Source: Pseudolactococcus chungangensis CAU 28 = DSM 22330 (lineage in GTDB: Bacteria; Bacillota; Bacilli; Lactobacillales; Streptococcaceae). Taken from it: DNA of 64,000 nt. Made by a program: the position numbers and the translations under genes. Below, piece by piece: positions 8,756-17,352 of the stretch; the stretch's first letter is position 1; every line of letters starts with the position of its first letter. The stretch spans positions 80,686 through 144,685 of the forward strand of contig NZ_JXJT01000003.1 of the NCBI RefSeq assembly GCF_002441885.1, written 5' to 3'. The notes below the pieces were generated by a model. That model had not been told where the DNA came from. It did not search any database and saw nothing but the letters and a program-made list of their open reading frames with translations.

Positions 8756-9029
8756 TTCAAAAATCCTCCGTTTTACTCTTGGGAAAAAATCAAGTCTAAT
8801 GCAACTGCAATTAGGCACCACTCCTTTCAATAATGGGACTCGATTTGTTATACAGCCATTTATTTGCAGTGTTTTATTTGATTATGTGGTTATTATAGCC
8901 TATTATTTCTTAAAAGTGTTAATATTTGCTCATGAATTTTAATTAAATTACTATCTACTTTAATTAAAGTATTATCAGATTTGAATAATCTTGTTTTTTT
9001 GTATATTTTATTAAAAATAAAACATATCA
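8756..9029. other. AT-rich intergenic region upstream of the surface cassette
   Basis: About 270 bp of very AT-rich DNA before the cassette. It presumably holds the cassette promoter, but I could not identify a convincing -35/-10 pair. No coding potential is visible. Confidence 0.4.
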
Positions 9030-9064
9030 AAAACCCTTTACCAATCAATAGGGTAAAGGGTTTT
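9030..9064. terminator. Terminator downstream of scrK
   Basis: A 13-bp perfect stem AAAACCCTTTACC/GGTAAAGGGTTTT with a 9-nt loop. Confidence 0.8.
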
Positions 9065-9136
9065 GAATGCTTAAATATCAGATCACCATAAGTTTTTGCC
9101 TATAGCATAGCTAAAATCATATCAGCTAACTGTTTG

Positions 9137-10051
9137 TCATTTTGAAGTTACTTGGTCATATACGCGTTTCGCTAATGCAAAATTTCCTACTGTTGCCGAC
9201 GCATTGTTAGCAATACTTGGCACTTGTAAATAATCCGTCAACTCAGGTACTGTGACATAGTCATTTAAAAGTTCTGCAAATTGTTGACGGACACGCGCCA
9301 TCATATGTTCTTGTGCCATGACGCCACCACCAAAAATGATTTTTTCAGGACGAAGTGTCAAGGTCGTAGAGACAGCAGCTTGCGCAATGTAGTAAGCTTG
9401 AATATCCCAGACATTTGAATCAAGTTCAATATTTTCACCTCTAATACCAGTTCGAGCTTCAAGTGACGGACCTGCTGCGACACCTTCTAAACAGTCACCA
9501 TGATAAGGGCAGACACCAGCAAAATCTAAATCATCTGAATGACGTTTAACAAACATATGCCCCATTTCAGCATGTGAAATACCACCTATAAATTCACCAT
9601 TTTGAATCGCACCCGCACCGATGCCAGTACCGATAGTAAAATAAACCAAGCTTTTAAGTGACGGTTCAAGTAACTGCTCACCATATGCTGACGAATTAAC
9701 ATCGGTCGTAAAGTACATCGGTAAATCAAGCTGTGCTTTCAAGAATCCAATCAAATCAAAATTAGCCCAGTGTGGTTTAGGCGTTGTCGTCACAAGTCCA
9801 TAAGTTTCTGATGCCTCATCAATATCAATCGGTCCAAAGCTACCAATCGAAATCGATACAAGCGATGAACCAAACTGTTTAAAGAAATCAACTGCTTGCT
9901 GCAGAGTTTTCACTGGTTCCTCCGTTGGAAATGTCGTGCTCTCAAGAATCATAAATGCTTCATTACCAACTGCACAGACAAATTTTGTACCACCTGCTTC
10001 AATACTACCAAATAATTTACTCATTTTGACCATCATTGAGTTGCCTAACAA
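9137..10051 (-). CDS. scrK: Fructokinase, ROK family
   Basis: This ROK-family sugar kinase of 295-304 residues phosphorylates the fructose released when sucrose-6-phosphate is hydrolysed. Visible are the N-terminal phosphate-binding EAGGTKF, the DxGTGIG-like IGTGIGAGAI near residue 150 and the ROK zinc motif with H...CPYHGDCLEG. It stands just downstream of scrA, separated by a terminator and with its own -10 box and cre-like site. The start is uncertain: TTG at 10051 lies too close to AAAGGA, ATG at 10036 has only AGG upstream, and ATG at 10024 (MSKLFG) fits the family N-terminus but has no ribosome site. The length is normal for ScrK. Confidence 0.9.
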   Translation of the reverse strand: MLGNSMMVKMSKLFGSIEAGGTKFVCAVGNEAFMILESTTFPTEEPVKTLQQAVDFFKQFGSSLVSISIGSFGPIDIDEASETYGLVTTTPKPHWANFDLIGFLKAQLDLPMYFTTDVNSSAYGEQLLEPSLKSLVYFTIGTGIGAGAIQNGEFIGGISHAEMGHMFVKRHSDDLDFAGVCPYHGDCLEGVAAGPSLEARTGIRGENIELDSNVWDIQAYYIAQAAVSTTLTLRPEKIIFGGGVMAQEHMMARVRQQFAELLNDYVTVPELTDYLQVPSIANNASATVGNFALAKRVYDQVTSK

Positions 10052-10081
10052 CTCGTCCTTTCTTTTCTGAACGTATATTCC

Positions 10082-10104
10082 TGTAAACGTTTTCTACAAT
10101 TATA
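10082..10104 (-). promoter_or_regulatory. scrK -10 box with overlapping cre-like site
   Basis: TATAAT (10099-10104, minus strand) is followed directly by a cre-like sequence TGTAAACGTTTTCT (10082-10095), which would cover the transcription start. CcpA or a LacI-type repressor bound here would block initiation. Confidence 0.55.
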
Positions 10105-10117
10105 TCATAATTCCAAA

Positions 10118-10145
10118 TAAATAACCGATCTAATCGGTTATTTTA
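10118..10145 (-). terminator. Terminator downstream of scrA
   Basis: A 10-bp perfect stem AATAACCGAT/ATCGGTTATT with a 3-nt loop and flanking A/T runs lies 7-30 nt after the scrA stop codon. Confidence 0.7.
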
Positions 10146-10148
10146 ACT

Positions 10149-12095
10149 TTATTTTGTTACAGGTGCAGTTGTATGAATAACAGCTTGACCAACTGTAACA
10201 GTTTGGTTATTAATTCCTTGAACTTCTGCAAATGACATGGTATTTGTCACAATGACCATCACTGTCGCTTCATAACCAGCGGCTTTAATTTTACTAATAT
10301 CAAAAGTGCCTAGTAAATCACCTTTTTTCACGACTTGACCTTGTTTAACTTGTGTTGAGAATCCTTCACCTGCCATTTGTACTGTATCAATCCCAATATG
10401 GAGTAAAACTTCTGCGCCATTGTTCGTCAAAAGACCATAAGCGTGTTTACTGTCATTTGTGACTGTCAATGTACCATCTGCTGGAGCGTAAATTTCACCT
10501 ATCGTTGGTTCAATTGCAATCCCTTTTCCCATTAATTCTGATGAGAATACTTGGTCTTTCGTTTCAGAAAGTTGGATGGCTTGACCAGCTACTGGAGCAT
10601 AGAGTGCTTCATCTGAAACACCTTCAGAAGTTTTAACGCTATTAATTTCCTGAGCTGTTGTTCCTGTCGTTGTAACATTCGCAGGGACATCCATGCGTCC
10701 TCGACCGTAGACATAAGTCGCAATAAAAGCAAGGACAAAGCTGATCACAATACCGAGCATGAACATTGGAATGCTAGCTGGCTTGATGGCGATAAAACCA
10801 ATGATTCCCGCAGGTCCAAGCGATACGCCACGCACGCCCGCAAATCCCATGATAGCAGAGGCAATACTGGCAGCACCAAGACCGATGAAGAATGGAAACT
10901 TAAGTTTGAGGTTGACACCAAACATTGCTGGCTCAGTAATACCAAGCATCGCTGAGAAAGCTGATGATGATGCGAGACCTTTTTGTTTTTCATTTTTCGT
11001 CAAGAAGAAGATGGCAAATGTTGCAGCACCCTGAGCAACGTTGGCTGCAGCTGCGATAGGGAAAATGAAGTCCCCTCCTGTTTTTGCAATATCAGCAAGT
11101 AGAGAAGTTTCGATTGCTGGAAATGATTGGTGTAAACCAGTCAGCACAATCGCTGAATAGCCAAGACCAAAGATACCATAACCAACCCCACCAAGGGTAT
11201 CAACCAACCACACAAGACCATCAGTCATACCAGTTGAGACTGTTCGTAAGACAGGACCTACCACAGCAAAAGTCACAAAACCAGTGATAATGACGGCTAA
11301 CATTGGGGTAAAAGTAAAGTCAATCGCATTTTTTAAATGTTTATGGAAGAATTTCTCAAGTGTTGCCAGAATCCAAGCCACACCAATGACTGGCAATACT
11401 TGACCTTGATAACCGGCTTGTGCGATTTGGAAACCAAAGACATCCCAGTAAGGCATTTTGTTTGTCGAAATCGCTTCTGCTACACCATAACCATTGACAA
11501 GGCTAGGCATGACTAACATCATCCCTGCTGCTGCCCCTAGATATGGATTCCCACCAAAACGTTTAGTGGCAGAAAATCCGATAAGAATTGGTAAGAAGGC
11601 AAAAGGTGCTGATGCCATGAGATTGACAATCTCAGCAAATCCCTTAATCCCCGGTACCATTTCAACAATAGATTGAGGTCCAAAGAGTCCTTGACCTGTC
11701 AAGACATTGTTCAACGCCATTAAGAGACCACCTGCTACCAAAGCAGGAATCAGTGGCACAAAAATGTCTGACAAGACTTTAATCAGCTTCATAATTGGAT
11801 TTTTTTCAGTGTCGGCGACATTTTTTAGTTCATCTTTCGACACTTCCCCAACACCTGTAATGGCAACCAACTCTTTATAGACAGTATTAACATCGCCAGG
11901 ACCAACAATGATTTGATACTGACCATTGGCTTCAAATGTGCCTTTCAAGTCTGCATCGTCATCAAGCGCTGCTTGATCAATCTTAGCTGTATCTTTAACA
12001 ACTAAACGCAAACGTGTGGCACAGTGGGCTGCCGCGATGAGGTTATCTTCGCCAAGTGCTGCCGCAACTCGTTTTGCTACTTCTTTGTGATCCAT
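10149..12095 (-). CDS. scrA: Sucrose-specific PTS permease EIIBCA
   Basis: This 648-residue membrane permease imports sucrose and phosphorylates it to sucrose-6-phosphate. Domain order is IIB (1-90, phosphorylated Cys in AAHCATRLR at about 25), IIC (about 105-470, roughly ten membrane segments, [12 protein letters not shown] signature) and IIA (about 500-648, with the His of [11 protein letters not shown]). Sucrose specificity is inferred from the neighbours scrB, scrR and scrK; a trehalose-type EII would look similar. AAAGGGGG precedes the ATG. Transcription probably starts near 12228, giving a leader of about 130 nt that contains two copies of TCACCTAAAA (plus strand, 12154 and 12172) of unknown meaning. 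Confidence 0.92.
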   Translation of the reverse strand: MDHKEVAKRVAAALGEDNLIAAAHCATRLRLVVKDTAKIDQAALDDDADLKGTFEANGQYQIIVGPGDVNTVYKELVAITGVGEVSKDELKNVADTEKNPIMKLIKVLSDIFVPLIPALVAGGLLMALNNVLTGQGLFGPQSIVEMVPGIKGFAEIVNLMASAPFAFLPILIGFSATKRFGGNPYLGAAAGMMLVMPSLVNGYGVAEAISTNKMPYWDVFGFQIAQAGYQGQVLPVIGVAWILATLEKFFHKHLKNAIDFTFTPMLAVIITGFVTFAVVGPVLRTVSTGMTDGLVWLVDTLGGVGYGIFGLGYSAIVLTGLHQSFPAIETSLLADIAKTGGDFIFPIAAAANVAQGAATFAIFFLTKNEKQKGLASSSAFSAMLGITEPAMFGVNLKLKFPFFIGLGAASIASAIMGFAGVRGVSLGPAGIIGFIAIKPASIPMFMLGIVISFVLAFIATYVYGRGRMDVPANVTTTGTTAQEINSVKTSEGVSDEALYAPVAGQAIQLSETKDQVFSSELMGKGIAIEPTIGEIYAPADGTLTVTNDSKHAYGLLTNNGAEVLLHIGIDTVQMAGEGFSTQVKQGQVVKKGDLLGTFDISKIKAAGYEATVMVIVTNTMSFAEVQGINNQTVTVGQAVIHTTAPVTK

Positions 12096-12202
12096 AGGAA
12101 TCCCCCTTTAAATTCTACGCATGGCCTTTTCTAGTGATTGCTATTCAAAACTATCACCTAAAAGTCAATGGTCACCTAAAATAATTTCAATACGATATCA
12201 AG

Positions 12203-12228
12203 TTGTCAAACGTTTGATACCGTTTACA
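12203..12228. promoter_or_regulatory. scrA downstream operator (ScrR-type) overlapping a cre site
   Basis: The dyad TTGTCAAACGTTTGATA (12203-12219) resembles the operator at 12258-12273. A perfect match to the cre consensus, TGATACCGTTTACA (12215-12228), overlaps it. Both fall at the start of the scrA transcript, where binding would act as a roadblock. Confidence 0.7.
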
Positions 12229-12234
12229 TTTTTA

Positions 12235-12263
12235 ATTATAACTTGTTCCAAAAGTATTGTCAA
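12235..12263 (-). promoter_or_regulatory. scrA promoter
   Basis: Minus-strand TTGACA (12258-12263), 17-bp spacer, TATAAT (12235-12240): a full consensus promoter. The -35 is one arm of the shared operator. Confidence 0.85.
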
Positions 12264-12273
12264 GCGTTTGACA
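12258..12273. promoter_or_regulatory. Shared scrA/scrB operator containing both -35 boxes
   Basis: TGTCAAGCGTTTGACA is a near-perfect dyad. Its left arm is the scrA -35 and its right arm the scrB -35, so one bound LacI-type repressor (ScrR) would occlude both promoters. Confidence 0.75.
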
Positions 12274-12296
12274 TAAAAAAATTTTTGCTTTATAAT
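12268..12296 (+). promoter_or_regulatory. scrB promoter, leaderless
   Basis: TTGACA (12268-12273), 17-bp spacer, TATAAT (12291-12296). The predicted +1 (12303) coincides with the first base of the scrB ATG. Confidence 0.8.
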
Positions 12297-12302
12297 TTGA
12301 CT

Positions 12303-13781
12303 ATGATGACTAAAATAGATTATACAAAACCTTGGACTTCTGCAGAGCGTTATCGCCCCTATGCAGACTACTCTGCTGATTACATAACAGCACTCACAAA
12401 TGCTGTTGATAAATCAGCTTATAGAAATTCCTATCATATCCAACCTAAAATAGGACTCCTCAATGATCCTAATGGTTTCTCTTTCTTCAATGGTAAATAT
12501 CATTTATTTTACCAAGTCTTTCCCTATGGTCCGGTTCACGGCCTTAAATCTTGGGCACTCATGACATCACCCGACTTGATTCATTGGACAGATGAAGGGC
12601 TTAAACTTTTTCCTGATACCATTTTTGACTCACACGGTGCTTATTCTGGATCTGCTTTGCCACTTTCTGACAAAGAACTTTTCCTATTCTACACTGGCAA
12701 CACGCGTGGCGAAAATAATTCTCGGGATGCTTATCAAAATGGTGCCATTTACACACAAACAGGCAACATCCGTAAATTTGATACCCCACTCCTTAGAACA
12801 CCAGAAGGCTATACTGATCATTTCCGTGACCCAATGATTTTTGACGCACATGGTCATAAATTTGCTATCATCGGCGCACAAACATCTGAAGAAAAAGGGA
12901 CAGTCGTCTTAGCTCAAGCAACTAACGACAGTTTAACCGCTTGGGATTACAAAGGACAACTTCAGTTTACCCAAGAGGAAATGGGCTATATGATTGAATG
13001 CCCTAATCTCGTCTTTATTGACAAAAAACCCGTTCTCCTATTCTGCCCGCAAGGTCTTGACAAATCAATCGCTGACTACGATAATATTTTTCCGAATATG
13101 TATGTGATTGCGGATGAGTTTGATTCTGAATCTGCTACACTGACACAGGCAGGAAAACTTCATAATCTAGATGACGGCTTTGAAGTCTATGCGACGCAAG
13201 CTTTCAACGCCCCTGATGGTCGAGTACTTGCCTCTTCTTGGTTGGGCTTACCTGATCTGGATGTGCCATCACAAGCTGATGGTTGGCAGGGTATACTCAG
13301 TCTAGTTAAAGAGTTAACACTCAAAAATGGTCAACTTTACCAATATCCTGTTGTAGAGACAATATCACTACGGCACGAAAAACAAAACATTACGCTGTCA
13401 GAAGTTGCCACTACCATTGACAGTAATAGTTATGAACTTGAAATTGAACTTAGCGAAGATGAAGAAAATGAACTTTATCTATTTGCAAGTGCCGACAATT
13501 CTTCTCACGTTTCGCTCAAAATAGATGTAAAAAATGGTAAAATAGAACTTAATAGAGCAAATCTGCCTGTTAGCTGGGCTGAAAATTATGGTGTGACGCG
13601 TTCGACTTATGTCGCACCTGGCAAGATGAAACTTAATATCTTTGCGGATACATCGTCGCTTGAAATTTTTGTTAACGATGGTGAAAAGGTCATGTCTAGC
13701 CGTATTTTCACAGTGCCAGAAAACACTTATTTGTTCGCCAAAAGCAGCTTACCTGCTACTATCTGGCAACTAAAAAAATAA
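12303..13781 (+). CDS. scrB: Sucrose-6-phosphate hydrolase, GH32
   Basis: This 492-residue cytoplasmic GH32 enzyme splits sucrose-6-phosphate into glucose-6-phosphate and fructose. The catalytic triad motifs are present: nucleophile Asp in LLNDPNGF (Asp55), HFRDPMIF (RDP, near 175) and the acid/base Glu in MIECPNLV (near 237). The C-terminal beta-sandwich ends with SLEIFVNDGE. The start is ATG at 12303 or 12306; the frame is open further upstream but that part is inside the promoter. WTSAERYRPY follows about 10 codons in, as in other lactococcal ScrB proteins. No Shine-Dalgarno exists. ScrR follows 38 nt downstream. Confidence 0.93.
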   Translation: MMTKIDYTKPWTSAERYRPYADYSADYITALTNAVDKSAYRNSYHIQPKIGLLNDPNGFSFFNGKYHLFYQVFPYGPVHGLKSWALMTSPDLIHWTDEGLKLFPDTIFDSHGAYSGSALPLSDKELFLFYTGNTRGENNSRDAYQNGAIYTQTGNIRKFDTPLLRTPEGYTDHFRDPMIFDAHGHKFAIIGAQTSEEKGTVVLAQATNDSLTAWDYKGQLQFTQEEMGYMIECPNLVFIDKKPVLLFCPQGLDKSIADYDNIFPNMYVIADEFDSESATLTQAGKLHNLDDGFEVYATQAFNAPDGRVLASSWLGLPDLDVPSQADGWQGILSLVKELTLKNGQLYQYPVVETISLRHEKQNITLSEVATTIDSNSYELEIELSEDEENELYLFASADNSSHVSLKIDVKNGKIELNRANLPVSWAENYGVTRSTYVAPGKMKLNIFADTSSLEIFVNDGEKVMSSRIFTVPENTYLFAKSSLPATIWQLKK

Positions 13782-13819
13782 GGATATATTGCGTATTTCA
13801 TATGCAATCATGTAAATTT

Positions 13820-14776
13820 ATGGCAACTTTAAACGATGTCGCAAAAATTGCTGGCGTCACGCCCACAACTGTTTCTCGCGTGATTAACATGCGAGGGTCT
13901 CTATCTCAAAAAACGATTGAACGTGTTCATAAGGCTATGCGGGAATTGAACTATCAACCTAATGCCATGGCACGTTCACTACAAGGTAAGAAATCCCAGC
14001 TGATTGGGTTAATATTTCCTTCTGTCGCCTATCCTTTTTATGGTGAAATCATTCATGCAATTGAGTCCAAACTCTTTGAACAGGGCTACAAAGCGATTTT
14101 ATGCGACAGTGAAAATGATCCTATAAAAGAGCGCGCCTACCTGACAATGCTCATGGCCAATCAGGTTGATGGCATCATTACCAGTTCTCATAACAAAGAA
14201 ATTCATGAATATGAAAATGATAATCTAGCCATTGTCGCTTTCGACCGTTATCTGGCGGATGGCATTCCTATTGTTTCTTCTGATAATTTGGCAGGTGGTA
14301 AACTTGCAACTGACTATCTTTATGAGCAAGGCTGTCGCAAGATTGCTATAGTCGCAGGTGTCTCTGATACCATTAGCCCAACAGAAAATCGGCGATTAGG
14401 CTATCAAACTATGATAGCAGAACGTCACCTCACACCACTGATTCATTATCTTCCAAGAGAAAGTAACCTCAATCAAAAACGTCAGAGTATTCATCAGTTT
14501 TTAGTTGAGCAACAACCTGATGGTGTTTTTTGTACAGATGATTTGACCGCCGTCATTGTTCAAAATCTTGCAACCACAGTTCATTTAGATAATCTCAAAG
14601 TTGTCGGTTATGACGGCACGCAGGTTATCCAGAGTTTCATGCCAAGTCTATCAACGATTGTCCAACCAATTGACGACTTAGCAGAACTCATGGTCAAAAT
14701 TTTAATTCAAAAAATTGAGGATGAACAGTTTACCCCTCAAGCTAACTATGTCTTACCTGTGACCCTGAAAAAATAA
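13820..14776 (+). CDS. scrR: LacI-family sucrose operon repressor
   Basis: This is a 318-residue regulator: helix-turn-helix at 4-23 (LNDVAKIAGVTPTTVSRVIN), hinge helix with NAMARSLQGKKS, then a periplasmic-binding-type effector domain (LIGLIFPSVAYPFY onward). It probably represses scrA and scrB through the TGTCAA-type dyads at 12203 and 12258, with a sugar or sugar phosphate as inducer. It lies 38 nt after scrB and is likely cotranscribed. The start MATLNDVAK fits the family. An in-frame ATG six codons upstream (13802) is an alternative; neither has a good ribosome site, though AAGGA occurs near 13780. Confidence 0.88.
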   Translation: MATLNDVAKIAGVTPTTVSRVINMRGSLSQKTIERVHKAMRELNYQPNAMARSLQGKKSQLIGLIFPSVAYPFYGEIIHAIESKLFEQGYKAILCDSENDPIKERAYLTMLMANQVDGIITSSHNKEIHEYENDNLAIVAFDRYLADGIPIVSSDNLAGGKLATDYLYEQGCRKIAIVAGVSDTISPTENRRLGYQTMIAERHLTPLIHYLPRESNLNQKRQSIHQFLVEQQPDGVFCTDDLTAVIVQNLATTVHLDNLKVVGYDGTQVIQSFMPSLSTIVQPIDDLAELMVKILIQKIEDEQFTPQANYVLPVTLKK

Positions 14777-14856
14777 TCTACCGTGTCAAAGGCAGATTAT
14801 TGATAGAGGATACTAACATCATTTTGAAGAACGACATAACAGGATATTTCTCAACA

Positions 14857-14898
14857 AAAAAGAACTTAGAAGTTTATCATTACTTCTAAGTTCTTTTC
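14857..14898. terminator. Bidirectional terminator between scrR and kup
   Basis: A 13-bp stem AGAACTTAGAAGT/ACTTCTAAGTTCT with A-runs before and T-runs after serves scrR on the plus strand and possibly kup on the minus strand. Confidence 0.85.
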
Positions 14899-14921
14899 TT
14901 TTCATCTTAAAAGGATTGCTC

Positions 14922-15090
14922 CTACCATTCTGCTCTCAAGATACCAAACTTAACTGAATCACAATATTGATTTTGCCAAAAGCGAACCTTGCGAATCCTG
15001 CCTTCTTCAATCATACCATTTTTGACCAAGCTGACTCATCCCTAGATTACCCGAATAAGTTGTAAAACCAATATGTGGTAGGTCATTCAT
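14922..15090 (-). pseudogene. Remnant of a GNAT N-acetyltransferase, frameshifted
   Basis: Only the C-terminal ~55 codons of a ribosomal-protein-type GNAT acetyltransferase remain. The first frame, from an ATG at 15090, reads ...IGFTTYSGNLGMSQLGQK and then hits a stop. The next frame continues the same protein (NGMIEEGRIRKVRFW, then SVKFGILRAEW, stop at 14922). The break falls in a run of five A (CAAAAATGG), where an indel joins the two frames. The N-terminal ~110 residues of the fold are absent. It lies immediately downstream of kup. Confidence 0.65.
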
Positions 15091-15113
15091 TTCAGCCTTT
15101 CTATGCTAGCGCT

Positions 15114-17078
15114 TCAATCAATTCTCTCTAAATGAGGTTTACGATATTCACCAATCACGAGTGGCGTCCGCTCGACTAGCACTTCACTGAACTCAAGGCC
15201 GAACCATTTAGCTGGAGTCACGGTTATCTGACGAATAGCAAATTTAGTTTGCATGATAAATCGTGACCAGTTTGATAATTCACCTGCATGGGAGAGCTCT
15301 TCATTGAGTAAAATAAATCTGAAGTCACCGACTTCACGGTTTTCAGAAATTGAGTAAGTCTGTACTTGTTTTTTAATTTCACCCGTTGCCATTAATTCCG
15401 CAACAATTTGTCGGAGATAAATATTAACTTCTTGACTAACTCTAAAACCTAGGTGCAATTTAACAAGCACAACATAATCTGTTCCAAGTGTGTCAATTTC
15501 ATATTGTTTCGTAAAAGGTTCATCCGTAACTGACACGTTGACAAACCAATAGACATGAGCACGTTTCGGATTCTTGTCTAAAATAGAATATAGAATAGGT
15601 GCATCAATTTCATCTGCCTCCATATACTTCGTTAAATATACGACATTTGTTTGTAAGATAGGCAGTGAATGGTCATCCCTCAAATGGTCAAGTTGAGATA
15701 GATATTTTTTAACAGGTAAATGTTCAACCAAGCCGTCAGTAATCTGGCTACCCTTATACCAAATATACATTATCATAATAATCGCAAGCGCAATCAGAAC
15801 CGCAACATATCCACCATGTACAAACTTATCCAAGCTTGATAGCAAGAAGACAATTTCAATACCTGCAAAGAAAAGTGGTACGGCGATAGCAAAGAATGCC
15901 TTTGCACGTGTCTTGAGATAATAATGAAGTAAGAAAGTGGTCATCAGCATCGTTACTGTAATCGACAGGCCATATGCAGCCTCCATTTTAGTAGATGACT
16001 GGAAAACAATAACAACGATAGATGTCGTCACCCACAATAGAAAGTTCACAACTGGTATATATTGTTGACTACGACTCTTACCAGGATAAAGGACGTGCAA
16101 GCGTGGCAGAATTTTCAAGCGCATCGCCTCGCTGACAAGTGTGAAAGAACCCGTGATTAAGGCTTGAGATGCAATAATCGCAGCCAAAGTCGCAAAAAGA
16201 ACTGCCAAAGGCATCAAGGGATTCGCAATCATGTGAAAAAATGGATTCATCTCTTTGAATTGACGAATATCAGTTGATAAGAGATAGGCAACTTGACCAA
16301 AGTAATTGACAATCAGACTGATTTTAACATAGGGCCAGCTCAAATGGATATTAGATTTGCCGACATGACCTAAATCACTATACAGAGCTTCAGCACCTGT
16401 TGTTGCAAGAAAGACATTCCCTAAAATGAATAAACCTAAATGATTATTAGGGCTAAATAATAGCTTGATACCATAAATTGGATTTAAGGCTCTCAGTACT
16501 GACAAATCTTGTAGTAAGTTAGCAAATCCTGAAACCAAAAGGAAAGTAAACCAGATAAACATTATAGGGCCAAATAATTTACCGACTGTGTCCGTCCCAA
16601 AACGCTGAAAACTAAAGAGAACTAATAGAATAACTAAAGTGATAATCACAATTATATCTTGTGAATAACCAAAAACTTCTGTAAAAATCGGTAGCGTCCG
16701 CAAACCTTCTATCGCACTGGTTACAGTCACTGCAGGTGTTAAGACACCATCCGCAAGCAATGCCGCACCACCAATAATAGCTGGAATAATTAAAAATTTC
16801 CCCATAGGCCGGACAAGTGCATAAAGTGAAAAAATACCGCCTTCGCCTTTATTATCTGCATTCAGCGCAATTAGGACATATTTTACTGTTGTTAATAAGG
16901 TAATCGTCCAAAAAATCAAGGACACACTACCAACTAAAAAATCTGCGTTAATTTCGCCATGGTTACCTGCTATCAGCCCCTTCATTACATAAAGCGGACT
17001 GGTTCCTATGTCACCATAGACAATCCCCATTGCAATCAAGAGGCCAGCTGCTGACCATTTCTTATTTAACTTCTTCAT
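15114..17078 (-). CDS. kup: Kup-type potassium transporter
   Basis: This 654-residue integral membrane K+ (K+/H+ symport) importer begins with the family hallmark [14 protein letters not shown] at 18-31. It has about twelve membrane helices up to residue ~450 and a cytoplasmic C-terminal domain of some 200 residues, which in lactococcal Kup proteins is linked to c-di-AMP control. Length is typical. CCAGGAGGGG lies 10 nt before the ATG. A consensus promoter and a leader of about 200 nt precede it. The leader contains a candidate yybP-ykoY aptamer and an intrinsic terminator, so expression is probably set by transcription antitermination. Confidence 0.95.
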   Translation of the reverse strand: MKKLNKKWSAAGLLIAMGIVYGDIGTSPLYVMKGLIAGNHGEINADFLVGSVSLIFWTITLLTTVKYVLIALNADNKGEGGIFSLYALVRPMGKFLIIPAIIGGAALLADGVLTPAVTVTSAIEGLRTLPIFTEVFGYSQDIIVIITLVILLVLFSFQRFGTDTVGKLFGPIMFIWFTFLLVSGFANLLQDLSVLRALNPIYGIKLLFSPNNHLGLFILGNVFLATTGAEALYSDLGHVGKSNIHLSWPYVKISLIVNYFGQVAYLLSTDIRQFKEMNPFFHMIANPLMPLAVLFATLAAIIASQALITGSFTLVSEAMRLKILPRLHVLYPGKSRSQQYIPVVNFLLWVTTSIVVIVFQSSTKMEAAYGLSITVTMLMTTFLLHYYLKTRAKAFFAIAVPLFFAGIEIVFLLSSLDKFVHGGYVAVLIALAIIMIMYIWYKGSQITDGLVEHLPVKKYLSQLDHLRDDHSLPILQTNVVYLTKYMEADEIDAPILYSILDKNPKRAHVYWFVNVSVTDEPFTKQYEIDTLGTDYVVLVKLHLGFRVSQEVNIYLRQIVAELMATGEIKKQVQTYSISENREVGDFRFILLNEELSHAGELSNWSRFIMQTKFAIRQITVTPAKWFGLEFSEVLVERTPLVIGEYRKPHLERID

Positions 17079-17111
17079 TCTAAAATACCCCTCCTGGGAA
17101 TTTTTACGCGC

Positions 17112-17163
17112 AAAAAAAACCTAAATGTCCCAATCATTTCCGTTGAAATATAGAACACCTAAG
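17112..17163 (-). terminator. Conditional terminator in the kup leader
   Basis: Minus strand: CUUAGGUGUUCU (17163-17152) pairs over 12 positions, with G-U pairs, with GGGACAUUUAGG (17131-17120). An inner AUUUC/GAAAU hairpin caps it and eight U follow (17119-17112). The first six bases, CUUAGG, are also needed for riboswitch stem P1, so the two structures exclude each other. Confidence 0.75.
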
Positions 17164-17277
17164 TCTTGCCATTTAAGGATAAACCAGTGGTAAGTGATAG
17201 TCAATAAGTTTAAACATCTCACCACAGACATGTTGATTTATCCAGTCGTACACGACCTGCTACTCCCTTAAGTCAAT
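17158..17277 (-). ncRNA. Candidate yybP-ykoY (manganese) riboswitch aptamer
   Basis: On the minus strand, P1 is CUUAAG (17272-17267) with CUUAGG (17163-17158). The conserved loop GGGAGUAGC follows at 17267-17259. P2 is a hairpin CAG(G)UCGU/ACGACUG. P3 is GGAUAAA/UUUAUCC with the internal loop UCAACAUGUC, then GUGGU/ACCAC. The 3' strand contains GGCAAGACUU before closing P1. GGGAGUAGC, UCAACAU and a G(C)GAGAC-like element in this order are the signature of the yybP-ykoY family, whose characterised members sense Mn2+. Assignment is by eye; a covariance-model search would be decisive. Confidence 0.7.
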
Positions 17278-17283
17278 AGAGTT

Positions 17284-17312
17284 ATTTTAACAGTATAGTG
17301 TGTCAGTGTCAA
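17284..17312 (-). promoter_or_regulatory. kup promoter
   Basis: TTGACA (17307-17312), 17-bp spacer and TAAAAT (17284-17289) place the start just before the riboswitch. Confidence 0.8.
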
Positions 17313-17352
17313 GAGCAAACCACTAACCAAATTGAATTATTTTTACACGAAT

